Counted from the first letter of the stretch, positions 16,641 to 24,023 are shown. The stretch: 33,387 nt of DNA from Sulfurovum sp. UBA4779 (GCA_002403155.1 DHHF01000005.1:1-33387); one strand, 5' to 3'. A program made the numbers and translations. Notes: generated by a model from the sequence alone, not told the origin.

Positions 16641-16692
16641 AATAGCTTTAGATCCTAGAAAGCAAGATCACAAAAAATATTCAGAGGGATGA
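16641..16692 (+). repeat. Second, shortened copy of the traK 3' end
   Basis: Matches 15670-15744 apart from a 23-base deletion and a few substitutions. In its traK frame it reads SIALDPRKQDHKKYSEG and then stops, so it is a relic. Its GAGGG now serves as the ribosome-binding site of the GTG at 16697. Confidence 0.8.
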
Positions 16693-16696
16693 GATA

Positions 16697-17797
16697 GTGA
16701 AAGATTTCTTTAAACATCATCGTGAAAGAAATGATATATCAATCGAACAGCATATAAAAAGCAAACAAATTGCATTATCCCAAAATATCCAAGGGAAACA
16801 CGCCATTTACCTCGACATAAAATATTGGATACTACTGTGTGAAGCTAGTCTAAAAAGATCAACGTGTGACTCTCATTACAAGCTATTGGAATTAGTAATA
16901 CAATTAAATGAAAAAGGGATTGCTTTTTTTCCTATCAGTGAATCTACCTTTGCTGAACTTATGAAACAAGCAGATCATTCAACAAGAAAAAAAACATCTA
17001 TACTCATTGATAAATTGAGTGATGGGATTGCTCTTATACCGTATGATAGCCGAATAGAAACAGAAATAGCTCATGTCATTCACAATTCCATTGAACCAGA
17101 GCTCATACATGCACTTAAACATTTAGTTTGGACAAAAGTAAGTAACGTATTAGGATATATACCTCCGATAAATACAGCATTTGATGCAGAAACAGAGCTT
17201 ATTATTCAAAAAGCTTTTTTTGATTATTTATGGGAGTATAGTCTTACAGATATGATATCAAAAGATAAGGATAGTGCTAGTTCTCCAGAAATGTCTTTTG
17301 AAGCATTAGCAGATTATCTCAATACAAACAACGAAAAATATTCTAATGAACTTTGTAGCTATGAACAAACTTATCTAAATGAAATAGCAGGAGTTTTGGA
17401 GTTGTTTTCAGATACAGCTAATGAAGTAATTAACAAAATGGCTGAACGTCGTGGTATTACAGTAGAACAGAACTCGGATGCAGATAAGAAAATCATCAAT
17501 ATTTTTCGTGAGGCATACCGTAAAGGAACTATCAACAAAGATGCACCTACCCTTGATGTAACCGCACGTTGTCATGCAGCTGTTAGGTGGAATAAAGGGA
17601 GAAAAATCAAGCCCAACGATATATTTGACTTTAAACATGCAGCCGCAGCACTTGGATATTGCAATGCTTTTTTTACAGAAAGATCATTATGTAATTTGCT
17701 CACAGAAAAAAAGACTAGCCTTGATAAAGTTCATGGGTGCAAGGTTTTATATAAAGAGTCTGATGCTATTGCTTACTTAGAGACATTATTAGATTGA
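16697..17797 (+). CDS. PIN-like domain protein (probable ribonuclease cargo)
   Basis: A 366-residue protein starting at GTG with GAGGG eight bases upstream. The acidic residues of a PIN-like fold appear in order: D40 in HAIYLDIKYW, E87 in SESTFAELMKQ, D311 in NDIFDFKHAAAALGYC and E328/R329 in FFTERSLCNLL. PIN domains are metal-dependent RNases found in toxins and in many defence proteins. The middle part (about 100-290) is helical, making this far longer than a VapC toxin. No antitoxin gene is adjacent: the neighbouring regulator is on the opposite strand. The nuclease call rests on the spacing of these residues and is tentative; target and role are unknown. Confidence 0.5.
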   Translation: MKDFFKHHRERNDISIEQHIKSKQIALSQNIQGKHAIYLDIKYWILLCEASLKRSTCDSHYKLLELVIQLNEKGIAFFPISESTFAELMKQADHSTRKKTSILIDKLSDGIALIPYDSRIETEIAHVIHNSIEPELIHALKHLVWTKVSNVLGYIPPINTAFDAETELIIQKAFFDYLWEYSLTDMISKDKDSASSPEMSFEALADYLNTNNEKYSNELCSYEQTYLNEIAGVLELFSDTANEVINKMAERRGITVEQNSDADKKIINIFREAYRKGTINKDAPTLDVTARCHAAVRWNKGRKIKPNDIFDFKHAAAALGYCNAFFTERSLCNLLTEKKTSLDKVHGCKVLYKESDAIAYLETLLD

Positions 17798-17836
17798 TAA
17801 AACTAATAGCGGTTTTTTCATTGTTATTTGTCTTTC

Positions 17837-18343
17837 TTATTTACCTAAAATCTCATCGTGATATTTTATAAGTACATAACATTCTATATTTGAAAAGTTT
17901 TTATCAATTAGATTAATAAGCTGCTTTTGACTAGGTTTTTCTAACGTGGCAACGGCATACCCTTTAATGCGATCAATTAAAAATTTTTTAGTCTCTCTTT
18001 GATAAAGTTCAATATTTTCTTCATCTTTTAAATCATCTAAAATAGAAATGAGGATCTTATGAGGTATTAAATGATTAAGTCTTTCAAAAATACCTCCTCC
18101 TTTTATAATATCAACCTTAGTATGAATATTATGCTTTACATATTCAATAAACAAAGGATCGGCTCTTTCTGCATCATAGTTTTCTAAACGTCTTATCTCA
18201 CCAGTTTCTAAAAATTCTTCGAGATCATCATTTGTAAAATAGTTTTCTAGGAGTCTGATAATAGGTCTATTTTCTTTATCATAGTTATAAACACTTTTCA
18301 CCGATACACCCAAAAGATTAGATATAGTCTCTTTATTTATCAT
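17837..18343 (-). CDS. Helix-turn-helix regulator, divergent to the transfer operon
   Basis: A DNA-binding protein of 168 residues from the chosen start. The N-terminus MINKETISNLLGVSVKSVYNY has the pattern of a helix-turn-helix whose second helix is VSVKSVYNYDKE. The C-terminal part is helical and without known motif. I chose ATG 18343 because it follows AAGGAT by seven bases; the ATG at 18367 lies upstream of the likely transcription start set by an extended -10 box (TGGTATAAT, minus strand, 18369-18377). It is transcribed away from the traL-int operon and faces a shared operator region, so it is the likely repressor of its own gene and of that operon. Confidence 0.65.
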   Translation of the reverse strand: MINKETISNLLGVSVKSVYNYDKENRPIIRLLENYFTNDDLEEFLETGEIRRLENYDAERADPLFIEYVKHNIHTKVDIIKGGGIFERLNHLIPHKILISILDDLKDEENIELYQRETKKFLIDRIKGYAVATLEKPSQKQLINLIDKNFSNIECYVLIKYHDEILGK

Positions 18344-18449
18344 TTGAAATCCTTGTAAATATTTCAAATTATACCAAAGATTACAAAAAACACCAATTAT
18401 TTTAAACTTTTCAAAAGATTGTAAATAGTAGAATTATTCTAATATTTAC
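18343..18449. promoter_or_regulatory. Divergent operator/promoter region controlling the transfer operon
   Basis: The 29-base palindrome at 18421-18449 has 14-base arms (GTAAATAGTAGAAT and ATTCTAATATTTAC) matching at 13 of 14 positions around a single T. It ends 15 bases before the TTG of the first operon gene. On the regulator side, TTTGAAAT (18343-18350) and ATTTCAAA (18361-18368) form an inverted repeat enclosing GTAAAT, a partial half-site of the large palindrome. An extended -10 TGGTATAAT (minus strand, 18369-18377) serves the regulator gene. This is the layout of an autoregulated bidirectional switch. Confidence 0.65.
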
Positions 18450-18464
18450 ATGAAAGGATAGGAA

Positions 18465-18659
18465 TTGGATACCTGGATCACTACAAAAAATTGGGCAGAT
18501 GGTAAATTTGATCTTCCTCCAAAGGGAGAAACTGCACAAGCTTATATTAGGACTAAGAAAAAAATCAAATACACAAAAAACGGTAGAAATGTTGTTTATC
18601 AAAAGCAATGGATACTTGATTATTTAAATAATAATATCAGAGAGCCAAAGGCTAACTAA
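18465..18659 (+). CDS. Small HTH-like protein, first gene of the transfer operon
   Basis: A 64-residue basic protein with a TTG start seven bases after AAAGGA. The fold looks like a short winged-helix of the excisionase/AlpA type (TTKNWADGKFDLP... YIRTKKKIKY... QWILDYL). Its stop overlaps the next start as TAATG. It sits just behind the 29-base palindrome, so it may be a second regulator or a directionality factor. No family can be named. Confidence 0.5.
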   Translation: MDTWITTKNWADGKFDLPPKGETAQAYIRTKKKIKYTKNGRNVVYQKQWILDYLNNNIREPKAN

Positions 18660-19513
18660 TGGCAGGTAAAGACGTAGGTTATTTTCCTCATTATATTAAT
18701 GCAAGGAATGATAGAAAATTACGAAAAGCACGGTTACAACTTGGTATTGAAGCGTATGCGATTTACTTTATGACCTTGGAAGTCTTACGAGAACAAAAAG
18801 ATTACAAGTATCCACTTGCAGACCTTGATATTCTCTCCGATGATTTTGGAACTACTCTTCAAAAAGTACAAGTCATAGTGTTGAATTATGGATTATTTGA
18901 TATTGATCCAAATGAACAGTTTTTTAGTCATGCACAAAAATTAGCATTAAAAAAGTTTGATGAAACGAAAGAACTAAATCGACTGAAAGGCATCAAAAGT
19001 GGAAGGGCTAGACGACTAAAAGCTCAAAAACAAATCAGTGAATTAAAACAGCTTGAAAACTTTAGTCAAGGTGACTCAATTGAACCGCAGTTCAACAACA
19101 GTTCATCCGCGGATGAACAAGTAAGTAAGGAAGTAAGTAAAGAAGTAAATGAAAAACATACATACACAATAGATGACTGGCTAAATGAATATTGTGTAAA
19201 TAAATCTGCTGCATACAAAGCAGATATGAAAAAAAGGATTAGAAACAATGATCCAGAGGCTATAGCTACTTATCAAGAATGGGAACAGGAAAAAATGGAA
19301 AAAGATCTCCTCCTTGAAGAGAAAAACAAAATTGATACTTTTGATTATTCCTTGCTCATTGGTTTACAAATCGGTGAAAAAAACATAATTCGAGTTGTAG
19401 ATGCGGGTAGCTCTATACATCTATTCTTTGATGATGGTACAGACGATTATAACTACAAAAAGAAAGATCTATATGAATGGTATCAATCTAAAAAACAGGA
19501 GGAAACAGCGTGA
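18659..19513 (+). CDS. DUF4373 (Lin1244/Lin1753-type) domain protein, replication-related
   Basis: A 284-residue protein whose first 100 residues match the Lin1244/Lin1753 N-terminal domain (YFPHYINARNDRKLRKARLQLGIEAYAIYFMTLEVLRE), a winged-helix region found in phage and mobile-element proteins and often linked to DnaD-like replication factors. A charged, repetitive linker (SADEQVSKEVSKEVNEKH) leads to a C-terminal helical part. A role in replication of the excised element is plausible; a site-specific initiator function is not shown. It is coupled to both neighbours by overlapping start/stop codons. Confidence 0.65.
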   Translation: MAGKDVGYFPHYINARNDRKLRKARLQLGIEAYAIYFMTLEVLREQKDYKYPLADLDILSDDFGTTLQKVQVIVLNYGLFDIDPNEQFFSHAQKLALKKFDETKELNRLKGIKSGRARRLKAQKQISELKQLENFSQGDSIEPQFNNSSSADEQVSKEVSKEVNEKHTYTIDDWLNEYCVNKSAAYKADMKKRIRNNDPEAIATYQEWEQEKMEKDLLLEEKNKIDTFDYSLLIGLQIGEKNIIRVVDAGSSIHLFFDDGTDDYNYKKKDLYEWYQSKKQEETA

Positions 19514-19857
19514 CAATATTTGAGAAAAAAGCATTAATCCTACAAAACTTTGTAGAGCATTACTGCGGTAATAACTGGGATACAGCAATAGTTCATTTAT
19601 GCCTGGCAGATGAAAATGAACTCTCGGATCTTATGGGTGGAACTTCTGATATACCAAATATCATGATCCGTCATATCAATCTTTTACAAAAGGAGGATGA
19701 GTTTAGAAAGGAGCAAACCAGAAGATCTAGCCTGGAAGCAGAGATTATTTCAAGTTTGCATGAGGCAATGATAGCACAACAATTCGATATTGACAACTAT
19801 CTGCATATTGAAAATGAAGCCTTTAAGGCATTAAACAAACTAAAAAAGGACAAATAA
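19510..19857 (+). CDS. Small hypothetical protein in the transfer operon
   Basis: A 115-residue, mostly helical acidic protein starting at GTG, overlapping the previous stop by GTGA, with AGGAGG upstream inside the previous gene. No known domain was recognised. The next gene, traL, begins two bases after its stop. Its place suggests a role tied to the transfer or replication module. Confidence 0.5.
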   Translation: MTIFEKKALILQNFVEHYCGNNWDTAIVHLCLADENELSDLMGGTSDIPNIMIRHINLLQKEDEFRKEQTRRSSLEAEIISSLHEAMIAQQFDIDNYLHIENEAFKALNKLKKDK

Positions 19858-19858
19858 A

Positions 19859-20626
19859 ATGAAACAAAATCTACACATCGTAATGCAAGCCAAAGGGGGC
19901 GTAGGTAAAAGCTTTGTCTCTGCTCTTCTTTTGGAGTACCTGACTGATAAATCAAAAGCTATAGGTATCGACACCGATCCGAACAATCACTCTCTAAGCG
20001 ATATAGAGAGTTTGGATGTGACTTTCCTAAATATCATGCCAGAGGGAAATGAGGTAGATATCAAAAAGTTTGATGATCTCACGATGTATCTACTCGAAAA
20101 TGAAAAGACAAAAAATAAAAATGTAGTCATTGATATTGGAGCAACTACATTTACACCTTACTTTCAATATGTAAATGAAAGTGGGATCTTTGAGATCTTG
20201 GGAAGTACCTATAACATTTTCGTACATATTCCCGTAGTAGGTGCGGAGGCAATGCCAGACACACTGAACGGTATGGATCAAATGATAGCGGCATTTGAAG
20301 ATAGCTGCTCTTATGTGGTGTGGGCAAATGAACACTTCGGAGCGTTAAAAGATATTGAGGGTCAGAGCTTCGAGGAGATAGAGCAATATACCAAACACAA
20401 AGAGAAGATCTTTGGGCTTGTTTACATGAGAAAAAGGGATGTACTTTTCTCCAATGCCATTGAAAAGATGAAAAAGGGAAAATCAATTTTTGCAGGAGTG
20501 AATATGGATCCATCATACAACCTACTTGAAAAAAGCAGGCTCCAAAAAGTAAAAAATGACTACTGGTCTATGTTAAATGTCATTATCCCTACAGGAGCAA
20601 ATCAAAAAAAGGAGGATAAAAAGTGA
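19859..20626 (+). CDS. traL: TraL-like ParA-type ATPase
   Basis: A 255-residue cytoplasmic ATPase of the MinD/ParA class. The deviant Walker A is KGGVGKS at residues 13-19 (IVMQAKGGVGKSFVSALLLEY), followed by GIDTDPNNHS and the NVVIDIGATTFTPY Walker B region. The wording of these segments follows RP4 TraL closely (as remembered: MVLQGKGGVGKS, CIDTDP, VVIDNGAS). TraL is an accessory of the RP4 Tra1 core whose exact function is unclear. No ParB or parS partner is visible, which argues against a partition system. It overlaps the TraM-like start by GTGA. Confidence 0.75.
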   Translation: MKQNLHIVMQAKGGVGKSFVSALLLEYLTDKSKAIGIDTDPNNHSLSDIESLDVTFLNIMPEGNEVDIKKFDDLTMYLLENEKTKNKNVVIDIGATTFTPYFQYVNESGIFEILGSTYNIFVHIPVVGAEAMPDTLNGMDQMIAAFEDSCSYVVWANEHFGALKDIEGQSFEEIEQYTKHKEKIFGLVYMRKRDVLFSNAIEKMKKGKSIFAGVNMDPSYNLLEKSRLQKVKNDYWSMLNVIIPTGANQKKEDKK

Positions 20627-21045
20627 CAGATGAACAAAAAGAAGAGATCTTAAATGCGATCAGAAAAGTACATGGTATAGCAACCACACCAAATGATCCT
20701 CTCTTTGCTCTCATAACTGCGAATGAATACGCAATGAGTCATTACATGGCAAAGATAGATCTCTTATTTGTGCAGCAGATCCAGGAAATGGAAGCTGCAA
20801 GGCTACGTTGGGAAACAGACGCCAAAGAGTTGGCAGAGGTAAAAATTTCCAAAGCGGTTAATGATGCCTTTAATCGTCTGGATCAATACAAAGAGGAGAT
20901 AGACAAAGCGATTAAATATGCTCATAGGCAAAAGGAGATCTCATCTACTGACTCAGATAGATCCAATGGCATACCAACTATTTTTTGGTTGATACCAATT
21001 TTCAGTGCTGCCCTCGGTTATGCGACAGCATTATTCATTATTTAA
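20623..21045 (+). CDS. traM: TraM-like protein with a C-terminal membrane anchor
   Basis: A 140-residue protein with a long helical, probably coiled-coil middle (about 40-105) and one hydrophobic helix at the C-terminus (PTIFWLIPIFSAALGYATALFII). This shape and its position directly after traL match RP4 TraM; sequence similarity is not strong by eye. GTG start with GGAGG upstream, overlapping the traL stop. The name rests mainly on synteny. Confidence 0.55.
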   Translation: MTDEQKEEILNAIRKVHGIATTPNDPLFALITANEYAMSHYMAKIDLLFVQQIQEMEAARLRWETDAKELAEVKISKAVNDAFNRLDQYKEEIDKAIKYAHRQKEISSTDSDRSNGIPTIFWLIPIFSAALGYATALFII

Positions 21046-21059
21046 AAGGGGAAAAACAC

Positions 21060-21851
21060 ATGAAAACATTTAAAAGTATTTCAGTATCGGCAGCTTTGGC
21101 AATTTTGCTTATCACTTCTTCCGCTAATGCGGGAGGAGGTCTTAGCGGTGGGGCTACTGAGTGGACCCAGATCGCAAATAATGCTGAGTTGGGTAGTCAA
21201 TACTCCCAACAGTTAAAAGATTATGCTATGCAGTCTCAACAGTACCAACAGCAGATCCAACAGTATATCAATCAATATCAGTCATACGCTCAAATGCTGC
21301 AAAATATCGGTAAGCTTCCCCAGGCTCAATGGAACGAATTCCAACAGTCCGTTATGGGGTTAAAAAAAGCACTCGATTTTCAACAAGCATTATCTTTCAC
21401 CGCTTCAAGCTATGATACGGATTTTAAAAACTATTATCCAGGCTATGACAAGTGGCTTGCAGACTCCAAAAATGGATCACTTGATTTTCAAGCTACATAC
21501 AAACAGCTAGGCGACACTACAAGAGACACGGTAAACGGATCTCTCCAGGCTCTAAACGTAAGAGCGGAGGATATGCAAACGGATGAGCAAACTATGAGAA
21601 CGCTCTCTAATTTGTCTCAATCTGCGGCAGGTCAAAAAGCAGCTATTCAAGCGGCTAACGATATTGCTCTGCATCAAACTCACCAACTTAAAAAAATGGA
21701 GCAAACGATGATGATCCAGGCAAATATGCAGGGTGAATATTACGCTATGCAGAATGAAAAAAAAGCGTTCCAGGAAGCACAGGCTAAAGCGAAAGCATCA
21801 GATGGTATCAAACCAACTGTAGGCGATGAAAAACAAGTAACACCGTGGTAA
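21060..21851 (+). CDS. trbJ: P-type conjugal transfer protein TrbJ (VirB5-like)
   Basis: A secreted 263-residue protein, the VirB5-type minor pilus/adhesin component of P-type mating systems. A signal peptide (MKTFKSISVSAALAILLITSSANA) is followed by GGGLSGGATEWTQIANNAEL, the conserved TrbJ start, then a very Gln-rich coiled-coil stretch (QQLKDYAMQSQQYQQQIQQY). The ATG at 21060 follows AAAAGGGG; earlier in-frame starts lack the signal peptide at the N-terminus. Its last 12 residues (PTVGDEKQVTPW) resemble those of the lipoprotein encoded next. Confidence 0.85.
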   Translation: MKTFKSISVSAALAILLITSSANAGGGLSGGATEWTQIANNAELGSQYSQQLKDYAMQSQQYQQQIQQYINQYQSYAQMLQNIGKLPQAQWNEFQQSVMGLKKALDFQQALSFTASSYDTDFKNYYPGYDKWLADSKNGSLDFQATYKQLGDTTRDTVNGSLQALNVRAEDMQTDEQTMRTLSNLSQSAAGQKAAIQAANDIALHQTHQLKKMEQTMMIQANMQGEYYAMQNEKKAFQEAQAKAKASDGIKPTVGDEKQVTPW

Positions 21852-21861
21852 GGAGGTAATG

Positions 21862-21990
21862 ATGAAAAAACTATTAATAATTGTATTGATCGGATCACTA
21901 TTCGCAGGATGCAGTAACTCCAAAAGCGAAGATCAAAAAAAGTCTAATGCTCCGATTATCGGTGATGAGAAGCAAACGGGCAAATGGTAG
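21862..21990 (+). CDS. trbK: TrbK-like small lipoprotein
   Basis: A 42-residue lipoprotein: MKKLLIIVLIGSLFAGCSNS has a signal helix and an LFAGC lipobox with Cys17. The mature part is only 26 residues. In RP4 the trbJ gene is followed by trbK, a small entry-exclusion lipoprotein, and this gene fills the same slot between trbJ and trbL. AGGAGG lies ahead of tandem ATGs (21859 and 21862). The identification is by position and lipobox; exclusion activity is inferred. Confidence 0.6.
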   Translation: MKKLLIIVLIGSLFAGCSNSKSEDQKKSNAPIIGDEKQTGKW

Positions 21991-22000
21991 AAAGGAGTTA

Positions 22001-22216
22001 ATGATGCTTACACAAAATCAATCAGCAACAGTTAAAAACTTTATAGAGGTATTTATTGCAGCTATTTTGATCGTATTTGGTTTTTCAGCTCTTGCCTGGA
22101 GCCAAAGCAATCACTTTACTGATATGGGGGCTACTGCTTTTTGTATCGCAGGAGTTCTCATTATTATCAAGGCAAATTGGGAATACCGAAAAAGAAAAAA
22201 GCAGGATTTACGATGA
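22001..22216 (+). CDS. Two-helix membrane protein in the trb cluster
   Basis: A 71-residue protein beginning with tandem ATGs behind AAAGGAG, with two hydrophobic helices (about residues 14-33 and 43-59) and a basic C-terminal tail (KANWEYRKRKKQDLR). It overlaps trbL by ATGA. No family recognised. Its place between the lipoprotein and trbL suggests an accessory of the mating pore or of exclusion. Confidence 0.55.
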   Translation: MMLTQNQSATVKNFIEVFIAAILIVFGFSALAWSQSNHFTDMGATAFCIAGVLIIIKANWEYRKRKKQDLR

Positions 22217-23541
22217 AAAAAGTTTCTTTGCTTGTTTTCGGGATTTTATTACTCTCTGATTTCGCTTTTGGTGATGTATCAACGAATAATAATGCACAAG
22301 GGATCTTAGAGATCTTTTCAAGCAATGCCAGTGCCTGGATCTCTAGCATTATTCCTTATGCTAAAAGCTTATTTTGGTACTTGGTGGTAGCAGATTGGGT
22401 TTGGACTTTTGGATTGATGGCCTTAAAAGGTACGGATTTTAATGAGATTATGGCAGGTGTCATTCAGAAAGTACTTATTATCGGTTTCTTCATGATTATG
22501 TTCCAATATACTTCCTGGCTTGATACGATCCCTCAATCATTCGGACAGATGGCAAACAGTATATCAGGAGTGAGTATCCAACCAGATACGATCCTGGAGC
22601 AAGGATACGGCATCGTTGCTAAGATCTGGGAGGGTACTTCATGGTTTGATAGCCCTGGTGACTCTTTAGGCCTAATGATCGCAGGGGTTATCATTCTTAT
22701 GGCTTTCATTGTAATGACTGCTATGCTCTTTATGGTACTTGTCAAACTTTACCTCTTAATAGTAGGTGCTTACTTCATGTTAGCTCTAGGTGGGTTTGGT
22801 TATACACGAACTATGGGGGTAACTGCCATTATTGCAGTATTTAAAGCAGGATTGGAACTTTTTTTCCTCAAGCTCTTATTGGGATTTAGCCTCTCAGTTA
22901 TCAATCAGATGGCAGCCAATGTAGGAACAGATAACAATTCCGTGATGGCTATGATCGGTACGTCGATATTAATTGCATATCTTACAACGATGGTCAGCGG
23001 ACTTGTAGAGTCACTAACTAACGGTACTTTGGGAGGAAACAGTAATCTAGCAGGATCTGTTAAAAACTCTATGCAGGGTGCAGCACAAGGAGCTATGGGC
23101 GGTGCTATCGGTGCAGCATCTGGAGTCGCGGCAGCAAAAGCAGCAGCAGAACTGTCACAAGCTGCATCCGTAACCGGTACAAGTATGGGAAATAGTGGAA
23201 CTGAAAGAGGTAACAGTACGGGCAAAATGGGTAACTTTATGAATAATGCCAAAACTACTGTTGCAGGAGTTAGTGGAGGAGTAGCAGGAGCAGCGAGTGG
23301 AGCCCTTAAAGGAATGATCGGCATAGGTACGTATAACGCAGGTCAAAAGTCAGGTAGTACGGTCGGAAAAGTGATAGGTGGATCTAATGCAAAAACTGCA
23401 ACACCTGGTATAGATACAAATAAGCAGCAAAAAGACAATCTGACAAGCGGTTCTATCTATCCTGGCAGTTCTCAAAAAGAGGATGCCAATGACAACAATA
23501 GCACTTATCTTTCTGCTATTCCTGGAGAAAAAAATGAATAG
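22213..23541 (+). CDS. trbL: P-type conjugal transfer protein TrbL (VirB6-like)
   Basis: Polytopic inner-membrane component of the mating channel, 442 residues. A signal-like N-terminus (MKKVSLLVFGILLLSDFAFG) is followed by about six transmembrane helices between residues 45 and 285, including SLFWYLVVADWVWTFGLMAL and LYLLIVGAYFMLALGGFGYT. The Gly/Ala-rich cytoplasmic tail (GAAQGAMGGAIGAASGVAAA onward) is typical of TrbL. ATG 22213 overlaps the previous stop. No VirB4, VirB9, VirB10 or VirB11 gene accompanies it, so it must join a channel built by another element. Confidence 0.85.
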   Translation: MKKVSLLVFGILLLSDFAFGDVSTNNNAQGILEIFSSNASAWISSIIPYAKSLFWYLVVADWVWTFGLMALKGTDFNEIMAGVIQKVLIIGFFMIMFQYTSWLDTIPQSFGQMANSISGVSIQPDTILEQGYGIVAKIWEGTSWFDSPGDSLGLMIAGVIILMAFIVMTAMLFMVLVKLYLLIVGAYFMLALGGFGYTRTMGVTAIIAVFKAGLELFFLKLLLGFSLSVINQMAANVGTDNNSVMAMIGTSILIAYLTTMVSGLVESLTNGTLGGNSNLAGSVKNSMQGAAQGAMGGAIGAASGVAAAKAAAELSQAASVTGTSMGNSGTERGNSTGKMGNFMNNAKTTVAGVSGGVAGAASGALKGMIGIGTYNAGQKSGSTVGKVIGGSNAKTATPGIDTNKQQKDNLTSGSIYPGSSQKEDANDNNSTYLSAIPGEKNE

Positions 23542-23665
23542 CATAACATTAAAAGCGGATACCGTAACAATTAAAGCGGATATCAATAATGATAAAAGCG
23601 GATATATTGATCCCAATAACGATAAAAGCGGATACAAGTTTAGATCAGGTGCTTATCATGGCTAG
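23534..23665 (+). CDS. Possible 43-residue peptide over the AAAGCGGATA repeats
   Basis: An ATG with GGAG seven bases upstream overlaps the trbL stop, and the frame runs to a TAG overlapping the traJ start. The peptide (MNSITLKADTVTIKAD... then NNDKSGY twice) is made of the DNA repeats. Because copies 1-2 and 3-4 fall in different reading frames, selection seems to act on the DNA. Translation could still couple trbL and traJ. Low confidence as a functional protein. Confidence 0.25.
   Translation: MNSITLKADTVTIKADINNDKSGYIDPNNDKSGYKFRSGAYHG
23552..23634 (+). repeat. Four direct repeats of AAAGCGGATA between trbL and traJ
   Basis: AAAGCGGATA starts at 23552, 23573, 23595 and 23625 (spacings 21, 22 and 30, i.e. 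two, two and three helical turns). The last two lie within an identical 14-mer GATAAAAGCGGATA. The copies face the same way. One further copy occurs at 24854 inside the relaxase gene. Likely a binding-site array for a relaxosome or regulatory protein, just upstream of traJ-traI. Confidence 0.7.
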
Positions 23666-24023
23666 ACCAAAAAAAGATAATCCACGTACTAAACGGATCA
23701 CCGTATGGGCTACGAATGAAGAGGCAGCCCTCATGGAAACCAAAGCCAGATCTACGGGAGTAGCACTAAGTACCTATTTGCGTAATTTAGGATGTGCGTA
23801 CCCTATCAAATCAAGAGCGGATCAATATTTGATCTCCTCTTTGATCCAGGCTAAAGCTGAATTGGGGAGGCAAGGAGGATTACTAAAATTGTTCATAGTC
23901 AATACAGAGCGAAAACAAAGCTTAGGCAGTAGATCGGTAAATGATATAGATCATTTGTTAGATGATATGGAACAAAAACAAAATAGATTGCTTGACATAG
24001 CAGAACAGATTTTAAAGGGATGA
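23658..24023 (+). CDS. traJ: TraJ-like relaxosome protein
   Basis: A 121-residue DNA-binding protein that brings the relaxase to oriT. The N-terminal ribbon-helix-helix segment (TKRITVWATNEEAALMETKARSTGVALSTYLRNLG) and the AELGRQGGLLKLFI motif correspond to RP4 TraJ (as remembered, ...LSAYLLAVG... GDLGRLGGLLKLWL). It is directly followed by the relaxase with an ATGA overlap, as in RP4. ATG 23658 follows CAGGTG; upstream in-frame starts would only add repeat-encoded residues. Predicted target: the 17-bp inverted repeat at 15171-15206, 8 kb away. Confidence 0.82.
   Translation: MARPKKDNPRTKRITVWATNEEAALMETKARSTGVALSTYLRNLGCAYPIKSRADQYLISSLIQAKAELGRQGGLLKLFIVNTERKQSLGSRSVNDIDHLLDDMEQKQNRLLDIAEQILKG

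Noticed and set aside
16697..18343. PIN-like gene and the minus-strand regulator as a toxin-antitoxin pair
   Set aside because: They are convergent, in separate transcription units, and the regulator faces the transfer operon operator instead.
18344..18367. Longer form of the divergent HTH regulator from an ATG at 18367
   Set aside because: The extended -10 box at 18369-18377 puts the transcription start downstream of this codon.
19859..20626. ParA-type plasmid partition gene
   Set aside because: No ParB or parS-like array follows it, and sequence and position fit RP4 TraL.
22905..23324. Proline/alanine-rich minus-strand protein opposite trbL
   Set aside because: It mirrors the Gly/Ala-rich tail and membrane part of TrbL in the antisense frame; no ribosome-binding site.
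23552..23634. CRISPR array
   Set aside because: The repeated unit is only 10-14 bases, the intervals are 11-20 bases and uneven, and there are no cas genes.
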